Source of the DNA: Oscillospiraceae bacterium
GTDB lineage: Bacteria > Bacillota > Clostridia > Oscillospirales > Oscillospiraceae
Direction of reading: 5' to 3'
Assembly (NCBI GenBank): GCA_902774015.1
Contig: CACYHB010000011.1
Coordinates: 14,927 to 61,656, forward strand
DNA length: 46,730 nucleotides
A model generated the notes under the pieces. The model was not told where the DNA came from. It saw only the letters and a list, made by a program, of their open reading frames with translations, and searched no databases. Shown here piece by piece: positions 26,481-34,009 of this stretch. A program made the translations under genes and the position numbers. The first letter of the stretch is position 1. Each line of letters begins with the position of its first letter.

Positions 26481-27652
26481 AAGAGGGAAAACGCGGCGCC
26501 CTGGCGGCGCTTTTTATCCTTGTCCTCTGCCTCGGTGTGGCGACCGGCATTCTCGCCGCCCGGATCACGGAGGCCCGCCGGGTGAGCGCCCCTGTCTCCG
26601 CGCCGGAATCCGTTGAGACGGCGGAGCCTGCGCCGGAGCCGATCCCCTCCGTCTCACCCGAGGACTGCGGGCATCCTGCCTATGAAAACGGGGTCTGTGT
26701 GCTCTGCGGCCATATCTGCGAGCATCCTTTTCACGATACGGAGGGACTCTGCCTCCTCTGCGGGCAGCGGGTGGTGCACCATTACCCGGGCGGCCTCTGC
26801 AGCTGCGGCAGAACGCCCGACCTGCATACCACGCTTCTGCCGGATCGCTTCTACGAGCCCTGCGAGCAGGCGGGCAGCATCCGCTCCTGGAGCTATGAGA
26901 CCAGCGTTTGGGGCCGCGGGCTGCCTGCGGTGGTGCGCGCGGGCATTTACCTGCCCTGCGGCTACGATCCGGCGCAGCGGTACAACGTCCTTGTGCTGCT
27001 CCACGGCCTGCGCTCCACGGAGGAGTCCTGGCTCACAACGCCGCTGGAGCTGCCGGACGGGCGCTTTTATGAGATGCGCTGGATCTATGACCGGATGATC
27101 GAGGAAAAGATCATCGAGCCGCTGATCATCGTCTCCGCCTCCCAGTATCTCTACACGCAGAGCGACAACTTCAAAAGCAGCTATGAACAGATGGCGGCTG
27201 AGCTGCAGGACGTGATCCTCCCCTACGTCGCCGCCAACTTCAGCACCTATGCCGCCACAGGCGACCCGGACTCGCTGATCCTTGCGCGGGATCACTTTGC
27301 CCTCGGCGGCAATTCCTGGGGCTCCTACTACACCTACGACACCGGCATGTGCCAGAGCCTCCCCTATTTCTCCAGCTTTCTCTGCTTCTCCGGCGACGCG
27401 GCCACCGCATGGATCGTGGAATCGCTGGAGTCCGAGCGGCTGCGAAGCTACCCCGTCCGGCTCTATTATTCCGCCGCCGGGGATATCGACGTGGCACGCA
27501 AGGGGGAAGAGGGATGCTTCTACACCGTCGTCCCTCTGGTGGAACGCCTGCACGACGGGGAGAACGCATTCTTCCACATCTGCGAGGGCGGGCACGACTG
27601 GGGGACCTGGTCCATTGAGATCTACAACGCACTGCAGTTTCTGTTCCCCTGA
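26477..27652 (+). CDS. Membrane-anchored alpha/beta-hydrolase esterase with Cys-rich module
   Basis: A 391-residue protein. A single N-terminal hydrophobic helix (residues 8-28) follows a basic start, so it is a membrane-anchored or secreted protein. Residues 60-112 hold eight Cys (C64, C74, C77, C81, C92, C95, C108, C110) with several His, in repeats of a C-x-L-C-G type that look like small zinc-binding or disulfide knots. Residues about 135-391 are an esterase of the CE1/EstD kind, with oxyanion-loop LLHGL, nucleophile S280 in GGNSWG, an Asp in GDID (336 or 338) and H373 in EGGHDWGTW. It is probably a feruloyl or acetyl-type esterase. GTG start with AAAGGAGGG; coupled to the GH2 gene by a 4-base overlap, which is odd because GH2 looks cytosolic. 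Confidence 0.8.
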   Translation: MKEGKRGALAALFILVLCLGVATGILAARITEARRVSAPVSAPESVETAEPAPEPIPSVSPEDCGHPAYENGVCVLCGHICEHPFHDTEGLCLLCGQRVVHHYPGGLCSCGRTPDLHTTLLPDRFYEPCEQAGSIRSWSYETSVWGRGLPAVVRAGIYLPCGYDPAQRYNVLVLLHGLRSTEESWLTTPLELPDGRFYEMRWIYDRMIEEKIIEPLIIVSASQYLYTQSDNFKSSYEQMAAELQDVILPYVAANFSTYAATGDPDSLILARDHFALGGNSWGSYYTYDTGMCQSLPYFSSFLCFSGDAATAWIVESLESERLRSYPVRLYYSAAGDIDVARKGEEGCFYTVVPLVERLHDGENAFFHICEGGHDWGTWSIEIYNALQFLFP

Positions 27653-27676
27653 CGCAAAAAGCCCTTGAAAAAAAAG

Positions 27677-27705
27677 GTGAAATTTGGTTTCTCCCGTAGT
27701 ATACT
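27677..27705 (+). promoter_or_regulatory. Candidate promoter of the DUF937-HTH-PLC operon
   Basis: GTGAAA and TATACT with a 17-base spacer, 35 bases upstream of the DUF937 ATG. The -10 is good, the -35 imperfect. Confidence 0.5.
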
Positions 27706-27740
27706 GAAAGCAGCAATCAAATAATTACAGGAGGTACGTC

Positions 27741-28442
27741 ATGAATCTGCTAAACGTTCTGCTCAAATCCCTGCTGGCCGACGGCGCGATCACCGCGCTG
27801 GCCAAGAAGACCGGCCTCAGCACCGGCATGCTCAAAAAGCTTCTCCCCCTGGCTGTTCCCCTGCTCCTCAAAGCGCTGACCAACAACGCCTCCTCTCAGA
27901 GCGGCGTACAGTCCCTGCTGGGCGCGCTGACGCAGCACACCAGCACCAAGTCCATGCCCGAACAGATCAGCGAGGCCGACCTTACCGACGGCAGCAAGAT
28001 CCTGGGGCACATCCTCGGCAGCGCAGCCCCCGCCGAATACCAGAATCTGGCCGCGCAGACCGGTCTGAACGCAAACCAGGTCAGCTCCGCCCTCTCCGGC
28101 ATCGCCCCGGCCCTCCTCAGCGGTCTGTCCGCCGCCACCGCCTCCTCCGGCGCTGTCGGCAAGGTCGACCTGTCTGACGGGCTGGATCTGGGAGACGTGA
28201 TGGCCATGCTGGGCGGCGCATCCCAGCCGGCTTCCTCTCCCGCCGGCGGTCTCCTGGGTTCTCTGCTGGGCGGCGGCCAGAGCAGCGCCTCCCCCATGGC
28301 TTCCCTGCTGGGCGGCAGCCAGAGCAGCGCCTCTCCTATGGGCGGCCTGCTGGGCTCCCTGCTGGGCAGCGGCATTCAGGAGAGCGACAACAGCCTTAAC
28401 GGCAACGCCCTGATGAGCGCGCTGCTCAGCGCCATGAAGTAA
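27741..28442 (+). CDS. DUF937 domain protein
   Basis: A 233-residue protein of unknown function. The N-terminal 140 residues match DUF937 by pattern: a helix-rich start MNLLNVLLKSLLADGAIT, AKKTGLSTGMLKKLLPLAVPLLL, and then DLTDGSKILGHILG with a Q-rich LGLN-like continuation. The C-terminal 80 residues are low complexity, Gly/Ser/Leu-rich, with two 14-residue tandem repeats. No signal peptide or membrane helix is certain. AGGAGGT precedes the ATG. It is first in an operon with an HTH protein and a phospholipase-C-like gene, 12 bases ahead of the HTH gene. DUF937 proteins (like YidB) are widespread, but their role is not established. Confidence 0.85.
   Translation: MNLLNVLLKSLLADGAITALAKKTGLSTGMLKKLLPLAVPLLLKALTNNASSQSGVQSLLGALTQHTSTKSMPEQISEADLTDGSKILGHILGSAAPAEYQNLAAQTGLNANQVSSALSGIAPALLSGLSAATASSGAVGKVDLSDGLDLGDVMAMLGGASQPASSPAGGLLGSLLGGGQSSASPMASLLGGSQSSASPMGGLLGSLLGSGIQESDNSLNGNALMSALLSAMK
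28266..28349 (+). repeat. Tandem 42-base repeat in the DUF937 gene
   Basis: Two 42-base units, each encoding a 14-residue unit beginning LGG(G/S)QSSASPM. The copies differ mostly at synonymous positions. Length variation between strains would be expected here. Confidence 0.85.
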
Positions 28443-28454
28443 AGAGGGTGCGCC

Positions 28455-29012
28455 ATGGCTGCGAAAAAAGTCGGCGAACTGATCAAGGAAGCCCGTACCG
28501 GCGCCAAGCTCAGTCAGGCAGCACTGGCCGAGCAGGTGGGGCTGAGCGCCGCTGACCTCGGCAAGGCCGAGCGCGGCGAAAAAGAGCTGAGCCAGGCGGT
28601 GCTGAAAGCCATCGCCAAAGCCACGGGCGTCACCCAGAAATCCCTGCTGGAGGCCCCGAAGGGCGGGACGGCCGCAGCAAGCACCGGCACGGCCAGGAAA
28701 ACGGCTGCGAAAAGCACTGCGGCCAAAACCGGCGCTGCCAAGACGCCAGCCGCGAAGAAAACCGCGAGCAGCACGGCGGCCAAGGGCGCCTCTGCCAGCG
28801 CGGTGGAACTGACCAGCGCGGAGAAGACCATGCTCAACGCCTACCGCAAGGCCGACGCGGAGACACGCAAGGCGGCGCTGAAGCTCCTCAAGGGCGAGCA
28901 GGACCCGGATATCCTCTCCACCCTGATCCAGAGCTTCATGGGCGGCAGCGGCAGCGGCGGCGATCTGGGCGGCGGGCTGCTGAGCCTGCTGGGCAATCTC
29001 GGGAAGAAATAA
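28455..29012 (+). CDS. HTH protein with histone-H1-like Ala/Lys linker
   Basis: A 185-residue protein in three parts. Residues 4-64 are an XRE/Cro-type HTH (ELIKEARTGAKLSQAALAEQ). Residues 70-116 are an Ala/Lys/Thr-rich, disordered segment of AAKxxAAK repeats, much like the tail of histone H1 or Hc1 proteins and suited to non-specific DNA binding. Residues 118-160 form an amphipathic helical region, followed by a Gly-rich LGGGLLSLLG end reminiscent of the tail of the DUF937 protein just upstream. It is expected to bind DNA as regulator or nucleoid-associated protein. It is 12 bases after DUF937, and the next gene begins directly after its stop. Confidence 0.7.
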   Translation: MAAKKVGELIKEARTGAKLSQAALAEQVGLSAADLGKAERGEKELSQAVLKAIAKATGVTQKSLLEAPKGGTAAASTGTARKTAAKSTAAKTGAAKTPAAKKTASSTAAKGASASAVELTSAEKTMLNAYRKADAETRKAALKLLKGEQDPDILSTLIQSFMGGSGSGGDLGGGLLSLLGNLGKK

Positions 29013-29660
29013 GTGGCGCAGCGCACGATCCATTATCTGCTGGGTGAGCTGCTGCTGCGCCGGTGCCCGGTGCGCGACCGGAAGCGCTTCCTGCTGGGCT
29101 GCATCCTGCCGGACGCCTACAGCGATCTTTCCCAGCGGGCGCTGACACACTTTACCAACCGCTCTGTTCCGGGCTATATGTATTTCGATTTTGACGCCTT
29201 CCGGGAGCGCTTTGGCGAAAAGCTGACGGCGGACGATCTGTATCTGGGCTATTACATGCATCTGGTGGAGGACAATTTCTACCGCGTCTTCTTCCGGGAG
29301 CGGGTGGGCGTCGCCATCGACAACCAGAAGCCGGAGCAGGTACGGCGCCTGCATTTGGATTACACGCTCTTAAACACCTGCATCGTTGAGCGCTACGGAC
29401 TCCGCAACGAGGTTCTGCGCCCGGCGGATTTTGAGAAAGAGGCGCTGGCGGCCGTCGCGCAGTTTGATCTGGACGGCTTTCTCGCCGAATTTGACGGGGA
29501 TTTTACCCGGCGGGCGGAGGGCGAGACCCGTTATCTCACGGAAGCTGTGCTGGAAGAGTTTCTTGCCTTGTATTACGAACCCTGCCTGCGGGAGCTGCGC
29601 ACGGTACTGCGCGGCGGCCGCGGCCTTGTCGCGCGGGACATGGCCTGGACCAAACCGTAA
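29013..29660 (+). CDS. Zinc-dependent phospholipase-C-like protein
   Basis: A 215-residue protein with the pattern of the zinc-dependent phospholipase C/S1-P1 nuclease-like family found in Firmicutes. Putative metal ligands are H7 in TIHYLLGE, D34 in GCILPDAY, H46 in LTHFTN, and H83/D87 in YYMHLVEDNFYR. No signal peptide is visible, so the usual secreted role is doubtful. The GTG start at 29013 directly abuts the HTH stop codon, with GGGAAG as ribosome site. Its position in an operon with DUF937 and an H1-like HTH protein is unusual for a lipase. Catalytic activity is inferred from the His/Asp pattern only. Confidence 0.7.
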   Translation: MAQRTIHYLLGELLLRRCPVRDRKRFLLGCILPDAYSDLSQRALTHFTNRSVPGYMYFDFDAFRERFGEKLTADDLYLGYYMHLVEDNFYRVFFRERVGVAIDNQKPEQVRRLHLDYTLLNTCIVERYGLRNEVLRPADFEKEALAAVAQFDLDGFLAEFDGDFTRRAEGETRYLTEAVLEEFLALYYEPCLRELRTVLRGGRGLVARDMAWTKP

Positions 29661-29667
29661 AAAACTT

Positions 29668-29709
29668 AAAAGGGGATGTGAAAAAACAAGGTTTTTCACA
29701 TCCCCTTTT
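29668..29709. terminator. Bidirectional terminator after the PLC-like gene
   Basis: An 18-bp perfect stem starting AAAAGGGGATGTG and ending CACATCCCCTTTT, loop of 6 bases. T4 ends the stem and CTTTCT follows. It separates the plus-strand trio from the convergent metal-resistance operon. Confidence 0.85.
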
Positions 29710-29710
29710 C

Positions 29711-29742
29711 TTTCTCCGCAAAGCGCAGGCTTTGCGGAGAAA
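29711..29742. terminator. Second terminator hairpin, for the metal operon
   Basis: A 14-bp perfect stem TTTCTCCGCAAAGC / GCTTTGCGGAGAAA with loop GCAG. On the minus strand it lies about 60 bases beyond the P-type ATPase stop. Confidence 0.65.
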
Positions 29743-29802
29743 AGGAATCATGAAACGGTCGGTCAAGGGGCGGATGCAAAAGCCGCCCCTGACCTGTCCG
29801 CG

Positions 29803-31635
29803 TTATTTTGTCGCCATGCACCGCAGGGCGTTGAGGATCGCAAGGATCAGCACGCCGACGTCGCCAAACACGGCAAACCACATGTTGGCAAGTCCCAGCG
29901 CGCCGAGGGCCAGGATCACCAGCTTGACGCCCAGGGCAAAGACGATGTTCTCGTTCACGATACGCATGGTCTTGCGGGCGATGCGAACCGCCAGCGGCAG
30001 CCGGGAGGGTTTGTCGTCCATCAGCACGATGTCGGCCGATTCGATGGCCGCATCGCTCCCAAGCGCGCCCATGGCGATGCCCACGTCCGCCCGGGTCAGC
30101 ACCGGAGCGTCATTGATGCCGTCGCCCACGTAGGCAAGCTTCCGGCCCGCCTCCAGCAGCGCTTCCACCTGCTCCACCTTCTGGGCGGGCAAAAGCTCGG
30201 GCACGCACCGGTCGATGCCGAGCTGCTGCGCCACATGCTCGGCTACGGCAGCCTTGTCGCCGGAAAGCATCACGGTCTCCCGCACGCCCAGCTCCCGAAG
30301 AGCACGGATGGCCCCGGCGGCGTCGTCCTTGAGCTGGTCGTTGATGACGATATGACCCAGATACTCGCTCCGGCGGGCAATGTGGATCACCGTGCCCAGC
30401 AGGTGGCAATCGTGATAGTCGGCCCGCACCTGCTCCATGAGTCCGGCATTCCCCACGTAGTAGGTCTCGCCGTCCACCACGGCGCGGATGCCGCTGCCCG
30501 CCAGCTCTTCGATCTCGCCCAGGCGGCTCCTGTCGATGTCGCCCACATGCGCCTGCAGGATGGACTGGGCCACCGGGTGGCCGGAATAGCTCTCGGCGGC
30601 GGCCGCAATATCCAGGAGTTCCTCAGGGGAGATCTCCCGGGGGTGCACCGCCTCCACGGCAAAGCGACCCTGGGTCAGCGTGCCGGTCTTATCGAAGCAG
30701 ACGGTGTCCACCTTTGCCAGAGTCTCCAGCTCGTTTGCGCCCTTGATGAGGATGCCCTGCCGAGCGGCGCCGCCGATGCCGCCGAAAAAGGACAGCGGGA
30801 CGGAAACCACCAGCGCACAGGGGCAGGATACTACCAGAAATATGAGCGCTCGCTCGATCCACTCCCCCCAGTTGCCCACGAAAAGGGGCGGCACCAGAGC
30901 CAGCAGCAGCGCGCCGATCACCACCACAGGAGTGTACCAGCGTGCGAAGCGGGTGATAAAGCTCTCCACCCGCGCCTTCTTCTCGGCGGAATTCTCCACC
31001 AGTTCCAGGATACGGGCCACCGTACTCTCGGCGTAGACGCTGTCGGTACGCACCTTGAGAAGTCCCGTGAGATTGATGGAGCCGGAGATCACCCGGTCGC
31101 CCACGCTCACGTCCACGGGCATGCTCTCGCCGGTGAGGGCGGCGGTGTCTACGCTGCCGGAACCCTCCAGCACGATGCCGTCCAGCGGGATGCGCTCGCC
31201 CGGACGGATGACGATGGTCTCCCCCAGCGCCACCTCCTCCGGGTCTACCTCCTCTTCGACGCCGTCGCGCAGCACTGTGGCGCTGTCGGGGCGGATGTCC
31301 ATGAGCGAGGCGATAGATTTGCGGCTGCGGCCGACGGCGATGGACTGGAACAGCTCGCCGATCTGGTAGAAGAGCATGACCGCCGCGGCCTCGGGGTACT
31401 CGGCAATGGCGAAGGCGCCCAGCGTGGCGATGGCCATGAGGAACTTCTCGTCAAAAATCTGCCCGTGCCCGATGTTGCGAAGCGCGCTCCAGAGCACGTC
31501 ATAGCCGATCACCAGGTAGGGCACGGCAAAGGCCAGGGCCTTCCACGGCCCCTCGACGGGCAGCAGCGCCGCCGCAGCCAGAAGCACGGCTGCGGCGACG
31601 ATGCGGATAAGCGTTTTTTTCTGCCTCCCGGTCAT
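29803..31635 (-). CDS. Heavy-metal-translocating P-type ATPase (Zn2+/Cd2+/Pb2+ type)
   Basis: A 610-residue P1B ATPase that exports divalent metals across the membrane. Motifs are TGES at 168-171, SCPC with the metal-binding C271/C273, the phosphorylated D315 in DKTGT, HP at 353-354 and YVGDGINDAP near 500. The last helices include VFGDVGVLILAILNALR, with the Asp usual for zinc/cadmium pumps. It lacks an N-terminal metal-binding domain; instead a separate HMA protein is encoded 4 bases upstream. The ATG at 31635 follows AAGTAAGG; a longer frame overlapping the HMA gene was rejected. It is the last gene of the ArsR-HMA-ATPase operon. The ArsR metal site points to zinc, but cadmium or lead are possible. 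Confidence 0.93.
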   Translation of the reverse strand: MTGRQKKTLIRIVAAAVLLAAAALLPVEGPWKALAFAVPYLVIGYDVLWSALRNIGHGQIFDEKFLMAIATLGAFAIAEYPEAAAVMLFYQIGELFQSIAVGRSRKSIASLMDIRPDSATVLRDGVEEEVDPEEVALGETIVIRPGERIPLDGIVLEGSGSVDTAALTGESMPVDVSVGDRVISGSINLTGLLKVRTDSVYAESTVARILELVENSAEKKARVESFITRFARWYTPVVVIGALLLALVPPLFVGNWGEWIERALIFLVVSCPCALVVSVPLSFFGGIGGAARQGILIKGANELETLAKVDTVCFDKTGTLTQGRFAVEAVHPREISPEELLDIAAAAESYSGHPVAQSILQAHVGDIDRSRLGEIEELAGSGIRAVVDGETYYVGNAGLMEQVRADYHDCHLLGTVIHIARRSEYLGHIVINDQLKDDAAGAIRALRELGVRETVMLSGDKAAVAEHVAQQLGIDRCVPELLPAQKVEQVEALLEAGRKLAYVGDGINDAPVLTRADVGIAMGALGSDAAIESADIVLMDDKPSRLPLAVRIARKTMRIVNENIVFALGVKLVILALGALGLANMWFAVFGDVGVLILAILNALRCMATK

Positions 31636-31639
31636 GGCC

Positions 31640-31861
31640 TTACTTGAGGATGACCCGGCAGTCGGGTTCCACCTTGGCAATGCACTTGACGGCGGCCTGC
31701 ACGACTTCGTCAAACACCGCGTCCTCAGCCTCGATGGTCATTTTCTGGGTCATGAAGCTCACGCTCGCGCTCTTCACGCCCGGCAGCTTCTGAATGGCCG
31801 CCTCCATTTTCGCCGCGCAGTTGGCGCAGTCCAGATCCTCCAGCTTGAATGCCTTTTTCAT
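31640..31861 (-). CDS. Heavy-metal-associated (HMA) domain protein
   Basis: A 73-residue soluble metallochaperone of ferredoxin-like fold. The metal-binding motif is LDCANCAAKM with C12 and C15, typical of HMA domains of Zn/Cd pumps. It replaces the missing N-terminal domain of the neighbouring P-type ATPase and may deliver metal to it. Its start overlaps the ArsR stop by 4 bases and its stop is 4 bases ahead of the ATPase ATG. Confidence 0.9.
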   Translation of the reverse strand: MKKAFKLEDLDCANCAAKMEAAIQKLPGVKSASVSFMTQKMTIEAEDAVFDEVVQAAVKCIAKVEPDCRVILK

Positions 31862-32214
31862 GTCCTTTCCTCCTTCTCCGGATCATCTTCGATGAGGTGC
31901 TCGAAGCCCTGGGCGATGATGGTGCGCACATGGTCGTCAGAGAGGAAATAATAGATGGTCTTGCCGTCCCGCCGCTTGCCGACCAGATCCGCGTCCTTCA
32001 GGATGCGCAGCTGGTGGGAAATCGCCGACTGCGTCATACCCAGCAGTTCCGCGATCGCGCAGACGCACATCTCCGACTCAAAGAGCGCGAAGAGGATCTT
32101 GCAGCGGGTGGTGTCCCCGAAGATCTTGAACAGATCGCTCAGATCGCTCAACAGCTCATCCGTCGGGAGATCCCTGCGGACCCGCTCCAGGATCCCGTCG
32201 TGGTTGTGTTCCAT
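31858..32214 (-). CDS. ArsR/SmtB-family metal-responsive repressor
   Basis: A 118-residue winged-helix repressor that should leave its operator on binding zinc or a similar ion. The HTH is AELLGMTQSAISHQLRILK. A zinc site across helix alpha5 is intact with the SmtB spacing D93-x-H95-x10-H106-x2-E109; C50 and C52 in EMCVCAI offer a second thiolate site as in CadC. The ATG at 32214 is preferred, because AAGGTG lies six bases upstream. An ATG 15 bases earlier would leave no ribosome site between promoter and start. It is first in the ArsR-HMA-P-ATPase operon and is most likely autoregulatory. Confidence 0.93.
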   Translation of the reverse strand: MEHNHDGILERVRRDLPTDELLSDLSDLFKIFGDTTRCKILFALFESEMCVCAIAELLGMTQSAISHQLRILKDADLVGKRRDGKTIYYFLSDDHVRTIIAQGFEHLIEDDPEKEERT

Positions 32215-32230
32215 CACTTGCACCTTCATT

Positions 32231-32252
32231 CATATGAATCACTGTTCATATG
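32231..32252. promoter_or_regulatory. ArsR/SmtB operator palindrome
   Basis: Perfect 8-base arms CATATGAA and TTCATATG around a 6-base spacer, on the minus strand reading CATATGAACAGTGATTCATA. It matches the imperfect palindrome form (ATATGAAC-type) bound by SmtB/CzrA-like repressors. It overlaps the -10 box and lies just downstream of it, where binding would block transcription. Confidence 0.8.
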
Positions 32253-32278
32253 TTAGCACACGTGCGCAGCCCTGTCAA
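32250..32278 (-). promoter_or_regulatory. Promoter of the metal resistance operon
   Basis: Consensus TTGACA and TAACAT on the minus strand, spaced 17 bases, overlapping the operator by 3 bases. Confidence 0.75.
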
Positions 32279-32290
32279 GGATTTCTTTGC

Positions 32291-32324
32291 AAAAAACAAC
32301 GGGCCGCCCTCTCGGGCGGCCCGT
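32291..32324 (-). terminator. Terminator after the thioesterase gene
   Basis: An 11-bp perfect GC-rich stem ACGGGCCGCCC / GGGCGGCCCGT with loop TCTC. On the minus strand it is followed by TTGTTTTTTG, giving a good intrinsic terminator. Confidence 0.8.
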
Positions 32325-32340
32325 CCGCGGTTACGGTATT

Positions 32341-32730
32341 CTATTTCAGTTTGGCCTGCGCCTTCTGCAGAAAACGCTCGCTGTCGATGATGAAGCGCTC
32401 GTGTCTGCCCTCGCCGATGAGCTCATCGCCCGCGTAGGCTCTGACAGAGAAGCAGAGCCGCCTGCGGTCAATATCCGTGAGCTCCGCTTCGGCGCGCACC
32501 GTCATTCCGACGGGTGTCGCCGTCAGGTGGGAGACCTCGATCCGGGTGCCGACGGTGCCCTGCCCTTCCTCCAGGTAAGGCTGCACGGCCTCCAGCGCCG
32601 CTTTTTCCATCAGGGCGATCATGCAGGGGGTGGCAAACACGGGCAGCGCCCCGCTCCCCGCCGCCGCGGCGGTGTTCTCGGGAACGACAAGCGCCGCGGC
32701 CTCGCTCCGGAGGCCGAGCGTGAGCGGCAT
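32341..32730 (-). CDS. Thioesterase family protein, FlK-like hot-dog fold
   Basis: A 129-residue hot-dog thioesterase. The three residues of the fluoroacetyl-CoA thioesterase FlK catalytic set appear with the same spacing: T34 (ATPCM), E42 (LMEKAA) and H68 (VSHLT), eight and 34 residues apart. It therefore likely hydrolyses a small acyl-CoA. The natural substrate is unlikely to be fluoroacetyl-CoA in this setting. Its ATG overlaps the aminotransferase stop codon by one base, so the two genes are translationally linked. It ends in a Lys/Ala-rich helix. Confidence 0.8.
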   Translation of the reverse strand: MPLTLGLRSEAAALVVPENTAAAAGSGALPVFATPCMIALMEKAALEAVQPYLEEGQGTVGTRIEVSHLTATPVGMTVRAEAELTDIDRRRLCFSVRAYAGDELIGEGRHERFIIDSERFLQKAQAKLK

Positions 32731-33914
32731 TACTTCAGCGCTCCCTTGATCACGTCGGACAGCAGGTGGATGCCCTTGACGATGCGGTCGTCAGAGGAGC
32801 AGGAGTAGTTCAGGCGCATGCCGTTGTTGACGTCGCCCTTGGGATAGAAGCCGGAGCCGGGCACGAAGGCCACCTTGTTCTCCAGCGCAATGGCCGCGAG
32901 ATCGCGGGTGTTCACATAGTCGGGCAGCTCGACCCAGGTGAAGAGGCCGCCGTCCGGATCGGTGAATTTGGCTTCCTCGGGGAAGCACTCGCGCATGGTG
33001 TCGATCATCAGGCCGCAGCGGTGCTTGTAGACCGGCAGGATCTTGGCCACGTGGGCGTCTACGTCGAACATATCCAGGTACTTGGAGATAACCATGGCGT
33101 TGACGGTCGCGGTCTGCAGCACAGCAGCCTGGGCGATCAGGTTCACCTTCTCAATGATCTCCTCATTGGCGCAGATCCAGCCGAGGCGGAAGCCGGGGGA
33201 GAGGATCTTGGAGAAGGTGCCGAAGTAGATGATGAGGCCCTTGTCGTCCATGCTCTTGAGCGCGGGCTGGAATTCGCCCTTGAAGCGCAGGTCGCCGTAG
33301 GGGTTGTCCTCAATGGCGGGTACGCCGTACTTGGCGATGATCTCCATGAACTGCTTGCGGCGCTCCAGAGGCCAGGTACGGCCGGAGGGGTTCTGGAAGT
33401 CGGGGATGATGTAGATGAGCTTGACGTTCTCGGTGGTGGCGAGGACGCGGTCCAGCTCCTCCATGATCATGCCGTTTTCATCTGTGGGAACGGTGACAAA
33501 ATTGGGCTGGTACTGCTTGAAGGCGTTGATGGCGCCCAGATAGCTGGGGCTCTCCAGCACGACCACGTCGCCCGGATTCAGAAACAGCTTGCCGATAAAG
33601 TCCAGGCCCTGCTGGCTGCCGGCCGTCAGGATCACATGGTCGGGATCGCTGTGGATGCTGTTCTTCGCGGCCATGCGGTTGACGATGTGCTTCCTCAGCG
33701 GGAGATAGCCCTCGGTCTGCCCGTACTGCAGGGCGACGCGGCCGTTTTCCTGCATCACGGCGTCAAAGGCGGTCTGGATGTCTTCCACCGGGAACAGCTC
33801 GGGTGCGGGCAGGCCGCCGGCGAAGGAAATGATGTCAGGCTGGGCGGTGAGCTTCAGCAGCGCGCGAATATCGGAGGCTTTGATGCCGCTCATTCTGTCG
33901 GAAAAATTGACCAT
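32730..33914 (-). CDS. PLP-dependent aminotransferase (fold type I, 2-aminoadipate/aromatic type)
   Basis: A 394-residue class I/II aminotransferase similar to LysN/ARO8-like and MocR aminotransferase domains. The N-terminus FAGGLPAPELFPVE is typical of the subgroup, QQGLDFIGKL and NPSGRTW near 176 are substrate and PLP-binding elements, and K236 in FGTFSKILSPGFRLGW binds PLP. No HTH is present, so it is an enzyme and not a MocR regulator. GGAGGAG precedes the ATG. It is co-transcribed with an FlK-like thioesterase. Amino acid specificity cannot be told from these motifs. Confidence 0.9.
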   Translation of the reverse strand: MVNFSDRMSGIKASDIRALLKLTAQPDIISFAGGLPAPELFPVEDIQTAFDAVMQENGRVALQYGQTEGYLPLRKHIVNRMAAKNSIHSDPDHVILTAGSQQGLDFIGKLFLNPGDVVVLESPSYLGAINAFKQYQPNFVTVPTDENGMIMEELDRVLATTENVKLIYIIPDFQNPSGRTWPLERRKQFMEIIAKYGVPAIEDNPYGDLRFKGEFQPALKSMDDKGLIIYFGTFSKILSPGFRLGWICANEEIIEKVNLIAQAAVLQTATVNAMVISKYLDMFDVDAHVAKILPVYKHRCGLMIDTMRECFPEEAKFTDPDGGLFTWVELPDYVNTRDLAAIALENKVAFVPGSGFYPKGDVNNGMRLNYSCSSDDRIVKGIHLLSDVIKGALK

Positions 33915-33967
33915 GTTGTTCTCCTCCTGTATGATTTTTGATTCTGAAAATGCCGATTGCTTGTTTT

Positions 33968-33996
33968 ATTATATAACATTTTTTGCCTGCTGTAAA
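33968..33996 (-). promoter_or_regulatory. Promoter of the aminotransferase-thioesterase operon
   Basis: TTTACA and a perfect TATAAT on the minus strand with a 17-base spacer, about 55 bases upstream of the aminotransferase ATG. Confidence 0.75.
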
Positions 33997-34009
33997 CAGG
34001 CGCGGTTCG

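Noticed and set aside
29386-31647. A 753-codon frame running from the PLC-like gene through the terminators and antisense to the P-type ATPase
   Set aside because: It crosses two strong hairpins and is opposite a gene with intact P-type ATPase motifs.
32215-32229. Earlier ATG of the ArsR gene at 32229
   Set aside because: It is one base from the operator and within about 15 bases of the predicted transcription start, with no ribosome site; AAGGTG favours the ATG at 32214.
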